This document shows, one piece after another, positions 1 through 7,639 of a stretch of 17,945 nucleotides of DNA. A program made the translations under genes and the position numbers. A model generated the notes under the pieces. The model searched no databases. It had not been told where the DNA came from and worked only from the letters and a program-made list of their open reading frames with translations. Each line of letters opens with the position of its first letter. Within the stretch, counting starts at the first letter, position 1. Source of the stretch: an uncultured Collinsella sp. (GTDB lineage Bacteria > Actinomycetota > Coriobacteriia > Coriobacteriales > Coriobacteriaceae); contig CABUDZ010000039.1 of the NCBI GenBank assembly GCA_902490445.1, positions 1 through 17,945 of the forward strand, written 5' to 3'.

Positions 1-97
1 CAGGTGGGTGTCGTGGACGCTCTGACATTCCATCTCATCACATCTCGTATTTCGCCCCAACTGATATATCGGCATTAGCTACCCTGCGACAGCGCAA

Positions 98-132
98 ACA
101 AAAAGAGCCGCCACCTTAAAAGGTAACGGCTC
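98..132 (-). terminator. Rho-independent terminator of the GGGtGRT operon
   Basis: On the minus strand a GAGCCG...CGGCTC hairpin spans 105-132. It has a 6-bp outer stem, a 2-bp mismatch, a further 5-bp inner stem (ACCTT/AAGGT) and a 2-nt loop. A T-rich tail (TTTTTGTTTG, 95-104) follows it. It lies 36 nt beyond the stop codon of the minus-strand GGGtGRT gene, as expected for the end of that operon. Nothing recognisable is present in bases 1-97. Confidence 0.85.
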
Positions 133-167
133 CAAAGCTCAACTATCTGAGCATCGCGCGGGCGCGA

Positions 168-1172
168 TTAGGCCTTGAGGGCCTCCTCGACGGCAACAGC
201 GCAGGCGACGGTGGCACCGACCATGGGGTTGTTGCCCATGCCGATGAGACCCATCATGTCAACGTGCGCAGGCACGGAGGAAGAACCGGCGAACTGGGCG
301 TCGGAGTGCATACGGCCCATGGTGTCGGTCATGCCGTAAGAGGCAGGGCCGGCGCCCATGTTGTCCGGGTGCAGGGTACGGCCAGTGCCGCCACCAGAAG
401 CGACGGAGAAGTACTTCTTGCCAGCCTCGATGCGCTCCTTCTTGTAGGTGCCAGCGACGGGGTGCTGGAAGCGCGTGGGGTTGGTGGAGTTACCGGTGAT
501 CGAGATGTCGACGTTCTCGTGCCACATGATGGCAACGCCCTCGCGGACGTCGTCGGAGCCGTAGCAGTTAACGGCAGCACGGGGACCATCGGAGTAGGGG
601 ATGGTCTCGACGACCTTGAGCTCGCCCGTGTAGTAGTCGAACTGGGTCTTCACATAGGTGAAGCCGTTGATGCGGGCGATGATCTGGGCGGCGTCCTTGC
701 CCAGACCATTGAGGATAACGCGCAGCGGCTTCTTGCGAGCCTTGTTGGCGTTCAGAGCCAGGCCGATAGCGCCCTCAGCGGCAGCGAAGGACTCGTGACC
801 GGCCAGGAAGGCGAAGCACTCGGTGTCGTCGGAGAGCAGCATAGCGCCCAGGTTGCCGTGGCCCAGACCGACCTTGCGGTCCTCGGCGACGGAGCCGGGA
901 ACGGTGAAGGCCTGGATGCCCTCGCCGATGATGGCGGCAGCCTCAGAAGCGGACTTGGCGCCACGCTTGACAGCGAGAGCGCAACCGAGGGTGTAGGCCC
1001 ACTCAGCGTTCTGGAAGGCGATGGACTGGGTGTTGTTGACGATCTCACGCGGGTTGAAGCCCTTGTCGGTGCAGATCTGCAGAGCTTCCTCGAGGGAGGC
1101 GATGCCGTTGTCGGCGAGGCACTTGTTGATCTTGTCAGCGCGGCGCTCGTAACCTTCGAACGTAACAGTCAT
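168..1172 (-). CDS. GGGtGRT family protein
   Basis: The 334-residue product carries the motif that names the family, GGGTGRT at residues 260-266, followed by a glycine- and methionine-rich C-terminus (DNMGAGPASYGMTDTMGRM at 270-288). This is the conserved 'GGGtGRT protein' family (PF14057), whose biochemical role is not established as far as I know. There is no signal peptide and no membrane segment, so it is probably cytoplasmic. The start ATG is preceded by a strong ribosome binding site (AGGGAGGG, about 8 nt upstream). It lies 18 nt downstream of a NifU-like scaffold gene on the same strand and ends at a clear terminator, so the two form a short operon. The pairing suggests a role connected with iron-sulfur cluster assembly, but that is inference from context. 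The long open frame on the opposite strand is a codon-bias shadow. Confidence 0.9.
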   Translation of the reverse strand: MTVTFEGYERRADKINKCLADNGIASLEEALQICTDKGFNPREIVNNTQSIAFQNAEWAYTLGCALAVKRGAKSASEAAAIIGEGIQAFTVPGSVAEDRKVGLGHGNLGAMLLSDDTECFAFLAGHESFAAAEGAIGLALNANKARKKPLRVILNGLGKDAAQIIARINGFTYVKTQFDYYTGELKVVETIPYSDGPRAAVNCYGSDDVREGVAIMWHENVDISITGNSTNPTRFQHPVAGTYKKERIEAGKKYFSVASGGGTGRTLHPDNMGAGPASYGMTDTMGRMHSDAQFAGSSSVPAHVDMMGLIGMGNNPMVGATVACAVAVEEALKA

Positions 1173-1190
1173 AGTTATTTCCCTCCCTTT

Positions 1191-1925
1191 CTACTCGTGA
1201 ACCGGGAACACGCTGGCGACGGAGTGAGTCTCCTCGTCGGTGCGCGGGTCGATGTACTTGGCAGCGTTCTCCCACTGACCATAGTGGCCCATAGCGCCAG
1301 CGATGGCCTCCTCGGGGGTCTTGCCGGCCTTGACGGCGTCGGTGAACTTGCCGAGGTTCAGGAACTCGAACGCGATGATCTCGTTCTTGTCGTTGAGAGC
1401 CATGCGGGTGACGTAGCCCTGAGCGAGCTCGAGGTAACGAGCGCCCTTGGCCTTGGTGCCGAACATGGTGCCGACCTGAGAGCGAAGGCCCTTGCCGAGG
1501 TCGTCGAGGGAGGCGCCCACGGGCAGGCCGCCCTCGGAGAACGCGGTCTGGCTGCGGCCGTAAACGATCTGCAGGAAGATCTCGCGCATAGCAACGTTGA
1601 TGGCGTCGCAGACGAGGTCGGTGTTGAGGGCCTCGAGGATGGTCTTACCGGGAAGGATCTCGGAAGCCATGGCGGCAGAGTGGGTCATGCCCGAGCAGCC
1701 GATGGTCTCAACGAGGGCCTCCTCGATGATGCCGTCCTTGACGTTCAGCGTGAGCTTGCAGGCGCCCTGCTGAGGTGCGCACCAACCCACACCGTGCGTA
1801 AGACCGGAGATGTCGGAAATCTCCTTAGCCTGGACCCACTTGCCCTCCTCGGGGATGGGTGCGGGGCCGTGGTATGCACCCTTGGCAACGGGGCACATGT
1901 TCTCCACTTCCTGTGAGTACTGCAT
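1191..1925 (-). CDS. NifU/SufU-like iron-sulfur cluster scaffold protein
   Basis: The 244-residue product resembles the NifU N-terminal/IscU scaffold fold in its first half: cysteines at 49, 56 and 77 (GVGWCAPQQGAC and ETIGCSGMTHSAAMASEI), with C106 further on. The motif GCSGMTHSAA parallels the GCAISxAS loop of SufU. Roughly 130 further residues make it longer than a stand-alone IscU/SufU and set it apart from the SufU encoded at 3195-3629. The chosen start (ATG at 1923-1925, protein MQYSQEVENMC) has the ribosome binding site GAGAGGAG about 4 nt upstream. An upstream in-frame ATG at 2009 has no such site and adds 28 atypical residues. It is the first gene of an operon with the GGGtGRT gene. 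It probably holds or delivers a cluster for a dedicated client, but which one is unknown. Confidence 0.82.
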   Translation of the reverse strand: MQYSQEVENMCPVAKGAYHGPAPIPEEGKWVQAKEISDISGLTHGVGWCAPQQGACKLTLNVKDGIIEEALVETIGCSGMTHSAAMASEILPGKTILEALNTDLVCDAINVAMREIFLQIVYGRSQTAFSEGGLPVGASLDDLGKGLRSQVGTMFGTKAKGARYLELAQGYVTRMALNDKNEIIAFEFLNLGKFTDAVKAGKTPEEAIAGAMGHYGQWENAAKYIDPRTDEETHSVASVFPVHE

Positions 1926-2018
1926 GCCTCTCCTCTCTATCGTGTTGGCGTCCCGTCTGGGGGTCGTGGCTGGCGATTGCCGGGCGACCCTTCGAAAGGG
2001 ACATGACATGCAGCCCCT

Positions 2019-2024
2019 ATAATA
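2019..2024 (-). promoter_or_regulatory. Possible -10 element of the scaffold-GGGtGRT operon
   Basis: TATTAT on the minus strand, about 94 nt before the scaffold start codon. No good -35 is visible at 16-18 bp. The same bases read TATAAT (2018-2023) on the plus strand, so direction is uncertain. Confidence 0.3.
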
Positions 2025-2266
2025 CCGCGAAATGCACGGAATATTCGGCGAACGGCTCAGTTTTCGTAGCGAGAAGTCCGGAAGTTTTAATTGAAACGGT
2101 TTAACTATATGTTCTGTGGTCGCGAACTTCCGTAGAGGGGGTTCGTCTTGGGCAAGCTTTTGGTCAGCTCTTGTATGCGTTGCGGGGTCTGACCTGTTGC
2201 AACGGTGCCGTTCGCCGCCCGTTTACTGCCTTTGGCCGCGCGAGTGTATTGTTTTGCGTGAATGTT

Positions 2267-2295
2267 TTGATGGCACGCTTCAATCGTGCTGTATT
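2267..2295 (+). promoter_or_regulatory. Candidate promoter of the transposase gene
   Basis: A -35-like TTGATG (2267-2272) and an extended -10 TGC-TGTATT (2287-2295) are separated by 17 bp. The spacer itself is an exact dyad, GCACG-N7-CGTGC (2273-2289), which could be an operator. The -10 ends 33 nt before the transposase ATG, similar to other candidate promoters in this window. Confidence 0.4.
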
Positions 2296-2328
2296 GGATG
2301 GCAATCAGATCCCGGCGAAGGGAGCGCC

Positions 2329-3129
2329 ATGCAGCGCGTTTGGAGAACGGTTACCGGCTTTTACCATGTCTGTGCCCGCGGTGTGGGCAAGCAGCTCATC
2401 TTTGAGGGCGATGAAGACCGGTGGGAGTTTTTGGAGCTGATGCGCGAGTGCTGCCGCGAGGCGGGCGTGACGGTTATCGCCTGGTGCCTTATGGGCAATC
2501 ACGTGCATCTGGTGCTTGCAGATTACGAGGACGCGATGAGCGCGGCGATGCACCGGCTGCTTTTGACGTACGCGCGGCGGTTCAATAAACGCACGGGGCG
2601 CACGGGCCATCTGTTCCAGAACCGTTTTGACCGGCGCTCGCTCGATACCGACCGTTATCTGATGGCTGCCATTCGCTATGTTCACGCTAATCCGCAGGAG
2701 GCGGGTATCGCCCTGATCGAGCGTTATCCCTGGAGCAGCTTTGCCGAGTATCTGAGAGCGTATGACAACGATACGACGAGGGGATTTTCGGACCCTTCTT
2801 GTGTGCTTGAGCTCTTTGAGTCTGCCAAGGGGTTTCTGGATTATTCTCTGTCGATGCCCGATGGTTCCGATCCAGTGATTCACGATATGGATGAGACAGA
2901 GTGGGAGCGGCGTGCGTTTGCCGACAAGATGGCGAAGCGCCTGGGCGTGCCGCTCAACGAACTCAAGACCGTAGCGCCCTCGCGGCGAGATGGAATCATT
3001 TTCGCCCTGCACAATGTCGGCTACACGGTGCGCGAGATCGAACGGTATACGGGAATCAGCAAGAGTACCGTCTCTCGTATCGTGCGCGCTTATGCGCGGG
3101 TGAATGCTCAGGCTGAGGGCTCGGAATAG
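2329..3129 (+). CDS. RAYT-like REP-associated tyrosine transposase (Y1 HUH family)
   Basis: The 266-residue product has the features of Y1-type single-strand transposases related to RAYT/TnpA_REP. These are an N-terminal FYHVCARGV segment (11-19), the metal-binding HUH motif as HVH within GNHVHLV (residues 58-60), and the putative nucleophile Tyr117 in AIRYVHANP. The C-terminal part (about 195-260) is alpha-helical with a helix-turn-helix (GYTVREIERYTGISKSTVSRIV) that could bind repeat DNA. The start ATG at 2329 is chosen because it follows AAGGGAG and begins the conserved region; the frame is open upstream to 2116 but without family similarity. RAYTs process REP palindromes and are usually single, immobile genes. 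A 29-bp palindromic repeat lies 56 bp past its stop, which fits that role. The HUH motif and tyrosine are present, so the enzyme is probably active. Confidence 0.85.
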   Translation: MQRVWRTVTGFYHVCARGVGKQLIFEGDEDRWEFLELMRECCREAGVTVIAWCLMGNHVHLVLADYEDAMSAAMHRLLLTYARRFNKRTGRTGHLFQNRFDRRSLDTDRYLMAAIRYVHANPQEAGIALIERYPWSSFAEYLRAYDNDTTRGFSDPSCVLELFESAKGFLDYSLSMPDGSDPVIHDMDETEWERRAFADKMAKRLGVPLNELKTVAPSRRDGIIFALHNVGYTVREIERYTGISKSTVSRIVRAYARVNAQAEGSE

Positions 3130-3166
3130 AAAATGGCCGAACCACTCTTGTCAAGCGATTCGGCCA
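3125..3166 (-). terminator. Terminator of the SUF operon, shared with the convergent transposase gene
   Basis: An 8-bp perfect stem, TGGCCGAA (3134-3141) with TTCGGCCA (3159-3166), encloses a 17-nt loop. On the minus strand it is followed by TTTTCTATTCC, a T-rich tail, and it lies about 30 nt after the sufU stop. It may also act on the plus strand for the transposase, whose stop is 4 nt away, but the plus-side tail (ACAAAATTC) is poor in T. Confidence 0.7.
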
Positions 3167-3184
3167 ACAAAATTCTTAAGATTT

Positions 3185-3213
3185 GGGACAAATACTACTG
3201 ATTATTTTGTCCC
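3185..3213 (-). repeat. 29-bp palindromic repeat, copy A
   Basis: The ends are GGGACAAA and TTTGTCCC, exactly 29 bp end to end. Read on the minus strand it matches copies B and C at most internal positions (ends GGGACAA and TTGTCCC, internal ATAA after position 9). It contains the sufU stop codon (3195-3197) and encodes that protein's last residues, GQNNQ. The adjoining CTTAAGATTT (3175-3184) is also found next to copy C. Confidence 0.8.
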
Positions 3214-3629
3214 GTGAGCATGCCGTCGAGGGTGCGCCAGGCGAGCTCGGCGCACTTGACGCGGGCGGGCATGTGCGAGATGTCCTGAAGCTGGGCGGCC
3301 TCGTCCAGATCTTCCAGGTCCTCCTCGGAGAGCTCCTCGCCGCGGATCATGGCGAGGAAAAGCCCTGCCAGACGACGAGCCTCCTCGACCGTCTCGCCGG
3401 TGATGAGGTCGGCCATGATGTCGGCGCTGGCCTGGCTGATGGCGCAACCGTGACCGGTAAAGGATGCCTCCTCGATCACGCCGTTCTCGACGCGCAGCTG
3501 CAGAGTGAGCTCATCGCCGCAGCTGGGGTTGATGCCGTCGTGCTCGTGCGTGGGGGCGTCCATCTCGTACTTGTAGTCGGGGTGCGAGTTGTGCTCCATA
3601 AACGTGGTGGAGGTGTACAGATTACCCAT
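3195..3629 (-). CDS. sufU: SufU, zinc-dependent sulfur acceptor for SufS
   Basis: The 144-residue product is the usual size for SufU. The three zinc/sulfur-relay cysteines are all present: Cys37 (NPSCGDE, with Asp39), Cys62 (GHGCAISQAS) and Cys126 (RVKCAEL). In Gram-positive SUF systems SufU takes persulfide sulfur from SufS and passes it to SufBCD. The extra segment between the second and third cysteines, typical of SufU and absent from IscU, is visible at about 75-115 (RGEELSEEDLEDLDEAAQ). The start ATG overlaps the end of sufS by 8 nt (ATGGGTAA), which implies translational coupling and a SufS-SufU functional pair. The C-terminus runs into palindromic repeat copy A, so the last few residues (about 6) derive from the repeat. 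Confidence 0.93.
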   Translation of the reverse strand: MGNLYTSTTFMEHNSHPDYKYEMDAPTHEHDGINPSCGDELTLQLRVENGVIEEASFTGHGCAISQASADIMADLITGETVEEARRLAGLFLAMIRGEELSEEDLEDLDEAAQLQDISHMPARVKCAELAWRTLDGMLTGQNNQ

Positions 3630-4947
3630 TGAACGTGCTCCAAACGTGATGCAGTCCGGCGATGAACTTGTCGATATCGGCCTTGTCGTTGTAGAAGGCC
3701 ACGCTGGCGCGGCAGCAGGCGAGGTTCTCGACGCCCAGCCAGGTAAGCAGCGGCTGTGCGCAATGGTGACCGGCGCGGATACAGACGCCGTCCATGTCCA
3801 TAATGCTCGCGACATCGTGCGGGTGGATGCCCTTGACGTTAAAGCTCACGACGCCGTGATGGTTATCCCAGTAGATGGAGCCGATGATCTGGACAAAGTC
3901 GAGCTGCATGAGCTCGCCCATCAGGTAGTGGACGAGTGCCTGCTCACGGGCCTGGATGTATTCGTAGCCCACCGTGTTAACGAGGTAGTCGAGGGCAGCG
4001 CCTGTGGCGAAGATTCCGGCTGCGTCCTGCGTACCTGCCTCGAACTTCTCGGGGACGGGCGCCCAGACGGCGTCCTGCTCGGTGACCGAATCGATCATCT
4101 CGCCGCCGGTGAGCATGGGCGGCATGGCGTTGAGCAGGTCCATCTTGCCCCACAGCAAGCCGATACCCATGGGGCCCATGGCCTTGTGCGCGCTAAAGGC
4201 AAAGAAGTCGGCGCCCAGATCGGCCACATCGACCGGCATGTGCGGCAGCGACTGCGCGCCGTCGACGACCAGGTAGCCGCCGTACTTGTGTACGAGCTTG
4301 CCGAGGTTCTTGACCGGGTTCTCGACGCCCAGCACGTTAGAGACCTGACCCACGGCCAGAATCTTGGTTTTGGGGCCAACCTTGGCAAGCACTTCTTCGG
4401 TGGTGAGCTGGCCGGTCTTGGTGGGGTAGAGGTAGACGAGCTTGGCGCCGGTCTCGCGGCAGACCTGCTGCCAAGGAATCAGGTTGGAGTGGTGCTCCAT
4501 GATGGTGATGACGACCTCGTCGCCGGGCTCGAGCACCGTGGGCGCAAAGCTCTTGGCGACCAGGTTGAGCGACTCGCTGGTGTTGCGGGTGAAGATGATC
4601 TCGTTGGCCTGGGAAGCGCCGATGAGATCGGCGATCTGCTGGCGCACCTTCGCGATAGCGTCGGTGGCCTCGACGGATAGCGAGTACAGGCCGCGCAGCG
4701 GGTTGGCGTTCATGCGCTGGTAGAAGTCGCGCTCGGCGTCGAGCACGCAGGCGGGGCGCTGCGCGGTGGCAGCGCTATCGAGAAAGGCGATCTCGGGGTG
4801 CTGCTGGAACAGCGGGAACTGGCCCTTGTAGGGGTTATTCTCGATGTCCACGGTGGGCCAGCCGCGCGAAGCCTCGTCGCTGGCGTCGAGCATCATGGGC
4901 TCGGGGGCGGTGCAGGTATCGCATTTAACGTGCTCGGTGTCGATCAT
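3622..4947 (-). CDS. sufS: SufS, group II cysteine desulfurase
   Basis: The 441-residue PLP enzyme removes sulfur from L-cysteine, giving alanine and an enzyme persulfide for SufU. Visible active-site features are His152 (MEHHSN), Asp229 (VVDGAQS), the PLP lysine Lys255 (FSAHKAMGP) and the catalytic Cys396 in RAGHHCAQPLL, the group II signature. The N-terminus has about 35 residues before the family's usual start, including a CDTC motif (Cys9, Cys12) that is not standard for SufS. Its start overlaps the end of sufD by 4 nt (ATGA). It is the fourth gene of the SUF operon and overlaps sufU. The internal CC pair (411-412) lies just before the conserved RAS segment. Confidence 0.95.
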   Translation of the reverse strand: MIDTEHVKCDTCTAPEPMMLDASDEASRGWPTVDIENNPYKGQFPLFQQHPEIAFLDSAATAQRPACVLDAERDFYQRMNANPLRGLYSLSVEATDAIAKVRQQIADLIGASQANEIIFTRNTSESLNLVAKSFAPTVLEPGDEVVITIMEHHSNLIPWQQVCRETGAKLVYLYPTKTGQLTTEEVLAKVGPKTKILAVGQVSNVLGVENPVKNLGKLVHKYGGYLVVDGAQSLPHMPVDVADLGADFFAFSAHKAMGPMGIGLLWGKMDLLNAMPPMLTGGEMIDSVTEQDAVWAPVPEKFEAGTQDAAGIFATGAALDYLVNTVGYEYIQAREQALVHYLMGELMQLDFVQIIGSIYWDNHHGVVSFNVKGIHPHDVASIMDMDGVCIRAGHHCAQPLLTWLGVENLACCRASVAFYNDKADIDKFIAGLHHVWSTFNG

Positions 4948-6215
4948 GCGAGCTCCTCCTCAAAGTTGTCGATCAGGTTGTTGCCCAGGCGGACGACGGC
5001 GGCGCGGGTGCGCTCATCGGTGGCGGAAAGCGCGGCGTCCTCCAGCTTGGCGCGGATGAACAGGTCCTCGGCGGCGTTTTGGTCAAGGCCGCGGCAGGCG
5101 AGGTAGAACAGCTGCTCGTCGCGGACGTGGCCGATGGTGGCGCCGTGGTTGCCGGCGACGTCGTCCTCGTCGCACAGGATGACGGGGACAGTCTTGTTGT
5201 CGACGCCCTTGTTGGCCAGCAACACGGTTTCGCGTTCGGTGCCGGTTGCGCCCTTGCAGCCGTGCACGAGGTCGATGGTGCCGCGGTAGACCTTCTTGGA
5301 CGTGCCGGTCAGCACGCCGTTGGCGTCGATCTCGCACTCGGTCTTGCGGCCGCGATGGCGCAGCTCGTAGTTAAAGTCGCGCACCTGTTCGCGGGCACCC
5401 AGGTAATCGGTGTCGATCGTCACCTTGGCGGTGTCGCCCAGCAGGTCGCCGGCAAGGCCGGTGGCGCTGGCACCGGCACCCAGGACGGTGTGCTGCACGT
5501 TGACGCGTGCGCCCTCGTCCAGGAACAGGCCGGTGTCGTCGAGTGCGATCCAGCTGTCGTCGAGCGTCTGCGTGCAGGTCACGTTGACGGTGGCGTACTC
5601 GTGGGCGCACACGCGCAGCGCAGAACCCACGACGCCCTCGCCGGCAACGGGGGAGTCCAGGGCGATCTGCAGGTCGAGCGTCGACTGGGGACGGGCGACG
5701 ACGTCGATGGCGGCGATGGCGGCCGCAGCGTCGACGCCACTCACGCGCACGGTAACCGTGGCGTGCTGGTATGCGGGCACATCGATGACGATGCGCTTGG
5801 TGGTGTGGTCGGCCAGGTAGGTGTAGGCGGCTTCGCCCATGCCGGTCTCGAAGGCCTCGGCAGGGGAGAGCTCTTCCTCGAGCTTGATGGCGCCGGCCTG
5901 GTAGACAGAGGTGGCGGGCACGTCGAGCTCGGTCTCGGGCGTGATGCGGGCGCGGTCGGCGGCGTCGCCGGGGGCAGCGGCACGGCGCTCGGGGAAGCGC
6001 TCGGCCATGGCTTCCATGGCGGCGTCGAAGGCGTCGGCCGAGCCGGCAAACTGCTCGTCCAGGCCTTCGACCTCAACGGCCTCGGCGGGAGCGGTGGCAA
6101 GCTCGTCGGAAAGCTCGAGCTTGGTCTGGTTCATCTTGAGCCAGCCCCAAGTGGCAGCAGGCATCGCATTAACTTGCTCGAGCGTGGTAGCAGCGGTGTT
6201 GGTTTCCTGTTTCAT
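4944..6215 (-). CDS. sufD: SufD, Fe-S cluster assembly scaffold subunit
   Basis: The 423-residue SufB/SufD-family protein carries the SufD N-terminal helical segment (PAATWGWLKMNQTKLEL at about 19-35). The beta-helix core and C-terminal motif GNHGATIGHVRDEQLFYLACRGL follow, with His357 in the position of the histidine implicated at the SufB-SufD interface. It forms the SufBC2D complex with SufB and SufC and acts in the cytoplasm. The middle region (about 45-110) is rich in Ala and acidic residues and poorly conserved, as is common for SufD. The start ATG shares one base with the sufB stop (TAATG) and the stop overlaps the sufS start. The absence of the SufB catalytic cysteine region separates it from sufB next door. 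Confidence 0.93.
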   Translation of the reverse strand: MKQETNTAATTLEQVNAMPAATWGWLKMNQTKLELSDELATAPAEAVEVEGLDEQFAGSADAFDAAMEAMAERFPERRAAAPGDAADRARITPETELDVPATSVYQAGAIKLEEELSPAEAFETGMGEAAYTYLADHTTKRIVIDVPAYQHATVTVRVSGVDAAAAIAAIDVVARPQSTLDLQIALDSPVAGEGVVGSALRVCAHEYATVNVTCTQTLDDSWIALDDTGLFLDEGARVNVQHTVLGAGASATGLAGDLLGDTAKVTIDTDYLGAREQVRDFNYELRHRGRKTECEIDANGVLTGTSKKVYRGTIDLVHGCKGATGTERETVLLANKGVDNKTVPVILCDEDDVAGNHGATIGHVRDEQLFYLACRGLDQNAAEDLFIRAKLEDAALSATDERTRAAVVRLGNNLIDNFEEELA

Positions 6216-7627
6216 TATCCGATCGCTCCTTCCATCTCGAGCTTGATCAGGTTGTTCATCTCGACGGCGTACTCCAGCGGCAGCTCTTTGGAGACCGGGT
6301 TGGCAAAGCCGTTGACGATCATGGTGCGGGCCTCTTCCTCCGAGATACCGCGGCTCATCAGGTAGAACACCTTGTCGTCGCCGATGCGGCCGATGGTGGC
6401 CTCGTGGCCGATATCGACGTTCTTGGCGCGGATGTCCATGGCGGGGATGGTATCGGAGCGGCTCTGGTCGTCGAGCATCAGTGACTGGCAGCTCACGGTT
6501 GCCTTGGAACCCTCGGCCTTGGGCGTGGCCACGATAGAGCTGCGGAAGGTCTGGATGCCGCCGCTCTTGGAGATGCCCTTGGTTTCGACGGTCGCCGAGG
6601 TCTCGGGGGCGTTAAGCACGACCTTGCAGCCGGTGTCGAGGTTCTGCCCGGCGCCGGCAAAGGTGATGCCGGTAAAGCTCGAGCGGGCGCGGCGGCCGTT
6701 GAGCACGCTCATAGGGTAGAGGTAGCCCACGTGGCTGCCGAAGGAGCCGCTGATCCACTCGATGTCGCCGTCCTCGTCCACGCGCGCACGCTTGGTGTTG
6801 AGGTTGTACATGTTCTTGGACCAGTTCTCGATGGTCGAGTAGCGCAGGTGCGCACGCTTGCCCACAAAGAGCTCCACGGCGCCGGCGTGGAGGTTGGCCA
6901 CGTTGTACTTGGGCGCGGAGCAGCCCTCGATAAAGTGCAGGTCGGCATCGTCCTCGACGATGATGAGCGTGTGCTCAAACTGGCCGGCGCCCTTGGCGTT
7001 GAGGCGGAAGTAGCTCTGCAGCGGAAAATCGAGCTTGGTGCCGCGGGGCACGTAGACAAACGAGCCGCCCGACCACACGGCACCGTGCAGGGCCGCAAAC
7101 TTGTGGTCGGTGGGCGGGATGAGCGTCATGAACTTCTCGTGGATGAGCGGCTCCCACTGCGGATCGTGCAGGGCCTCCTCGATGCCGGAGTAGACGATGC
7201 CCATCTTGGACGCCGTGTCCTGCATGTTGTGGTAGACCAGCTCGGAGTCGTACTGCGCGCCGACGCCCGCCAGATAGCTGCGCTCGGCCTCGGGGATGCC
7301 CAAGCGCTCAAAGGTGTTCTTGATGTCGTCGGGCACCGACTCCCAGTCGTGCTTTTGGTCGGTGTTGGGCTTGACGTAGGTGACGATGTTGTCCATGTCC
7401 AGGCCCTCGATGGAGGGGCCCCACGTCGGGTCGGGAAAACGGTTGAAGATCTCGAGGGACTTGAGGCGCAGGTCGAGCATCCACTGCGGCTCGTCCTTCT
7501 TGGCGCTGATCTCGCGCACGATGTCGGGCGTGATGCCGGCGTCGAGGCGCTCGAATCCCTCCTCGCCGTAGGTGAAGTCGTAGAGGCTGCGGTCGATGTC
7601 CGCGACCTCGGTGCGGTTCTTGGTCAT
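6215..7627 (-). CDS. sufB: SufB, Fe-S cluster assembly scaffold subunit
   Basis: The 470-residue SufB is the subunit on which the nascent cluster is built. The N-terminal SufB-specific part (LDAGITPDIVREISAKKDEP and PSIEGLDMDNIVTYVKP) and the core (VWSGGSFVYVPRGTKLDFPLQ, HFIEGCSAPKYNVANLHAG) are clear. Cys380 in KATVSCQSLMLDDQSRSDT aligns by eye with the E. coli catalytic Cys405. Glu409 in GHEATIGRIGDDKVFYLMSRG aligns with Glu434, another proposed ligand. The ribosome binding site AAGGGG lies about 7 nt before the ATG, and the gene starts 12 nt after sufC. The stop overlaps the sufD start codon by one base. Confidence 0.96.
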   Translation of the reverse strand: MTKNRTEVADIDRSLYDFTYGEEGFERLDAGITPDIVREISAKKDEPQWMLDLRLKSLEIFNRFPDPTWGPSIEGLDMDNIVTYVKPNTDQKHDWESVPDDIKNTFERLGIPEAERSYLAGVGAQYDSELVYHNMQDTASKMGIVYSGIEEALHDPQWEPLIHEKFMTLIPPTDHKFAALHGAVWSGGSFVYVPRGTKLDFPLQSYFRLNAKGAGQFEHTLIIVEDDADLHFIEGCSAPKYNVANLHAGAVELFVGKRAHLRYSTIENWSKNMYNLNTKRARVDEDGDIEWISGSFGSHVGYLYPMSVLNGRRARSSFTGITFAGAGQNLDTGCKVVLNAPETSATVETKGISKSGGIQTFRSSIVATPKAEGSKATVSCQSLMLDDQSRSDTIPAMDIRAKNVDIGHEATIGRIGDDKVFYLMSRGISEEEARTMIVNGFANPVSKELPLEYAVEMNNLIKLEMEGAIG

Positions 7628-7639
7628 TGCGTCGCCCCT

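Larger units (their letters stand above)
1926..2328. other. Intergenic region between divergent scaffold and transposase genes
   Basis: About 400 bases without a convincing gene. The minus-strand leader of the scaffold operon (about 90 nt) occupies the left end. An AT-rich stretch at 2080-2115 stands out from the GC-rich surroundings. Frames that run through here extend the transposase or the scaffold gene upstream, but they lack ribosome binding sites and contain atypical residues. Confidence 0.5.

Noticed and set aside
1..60. Possible adapter sequence at the left end (contains ATCTCGTAT)
   Set aside because: The match is only a short run; the bases around it do not continue as adapter, unlike the right end.
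264..1916. A 550-codon open frame on the plus strand across the GGGtGRT and scaffold genes
   Set aside because: It is antisense to two well-supported genes, has low-complexity Val/Gly/Ala/Asp composition and no ribosome binding site. It arises from strong codon bias in the real genes.
2116..2328. N-terminal extension of the transposase by 71 residues
   Set aside because: The extension is Cys/Trp-rich with no family similarity, while ATG at 2329 has a ribosome binding site and begins the conserved domain.
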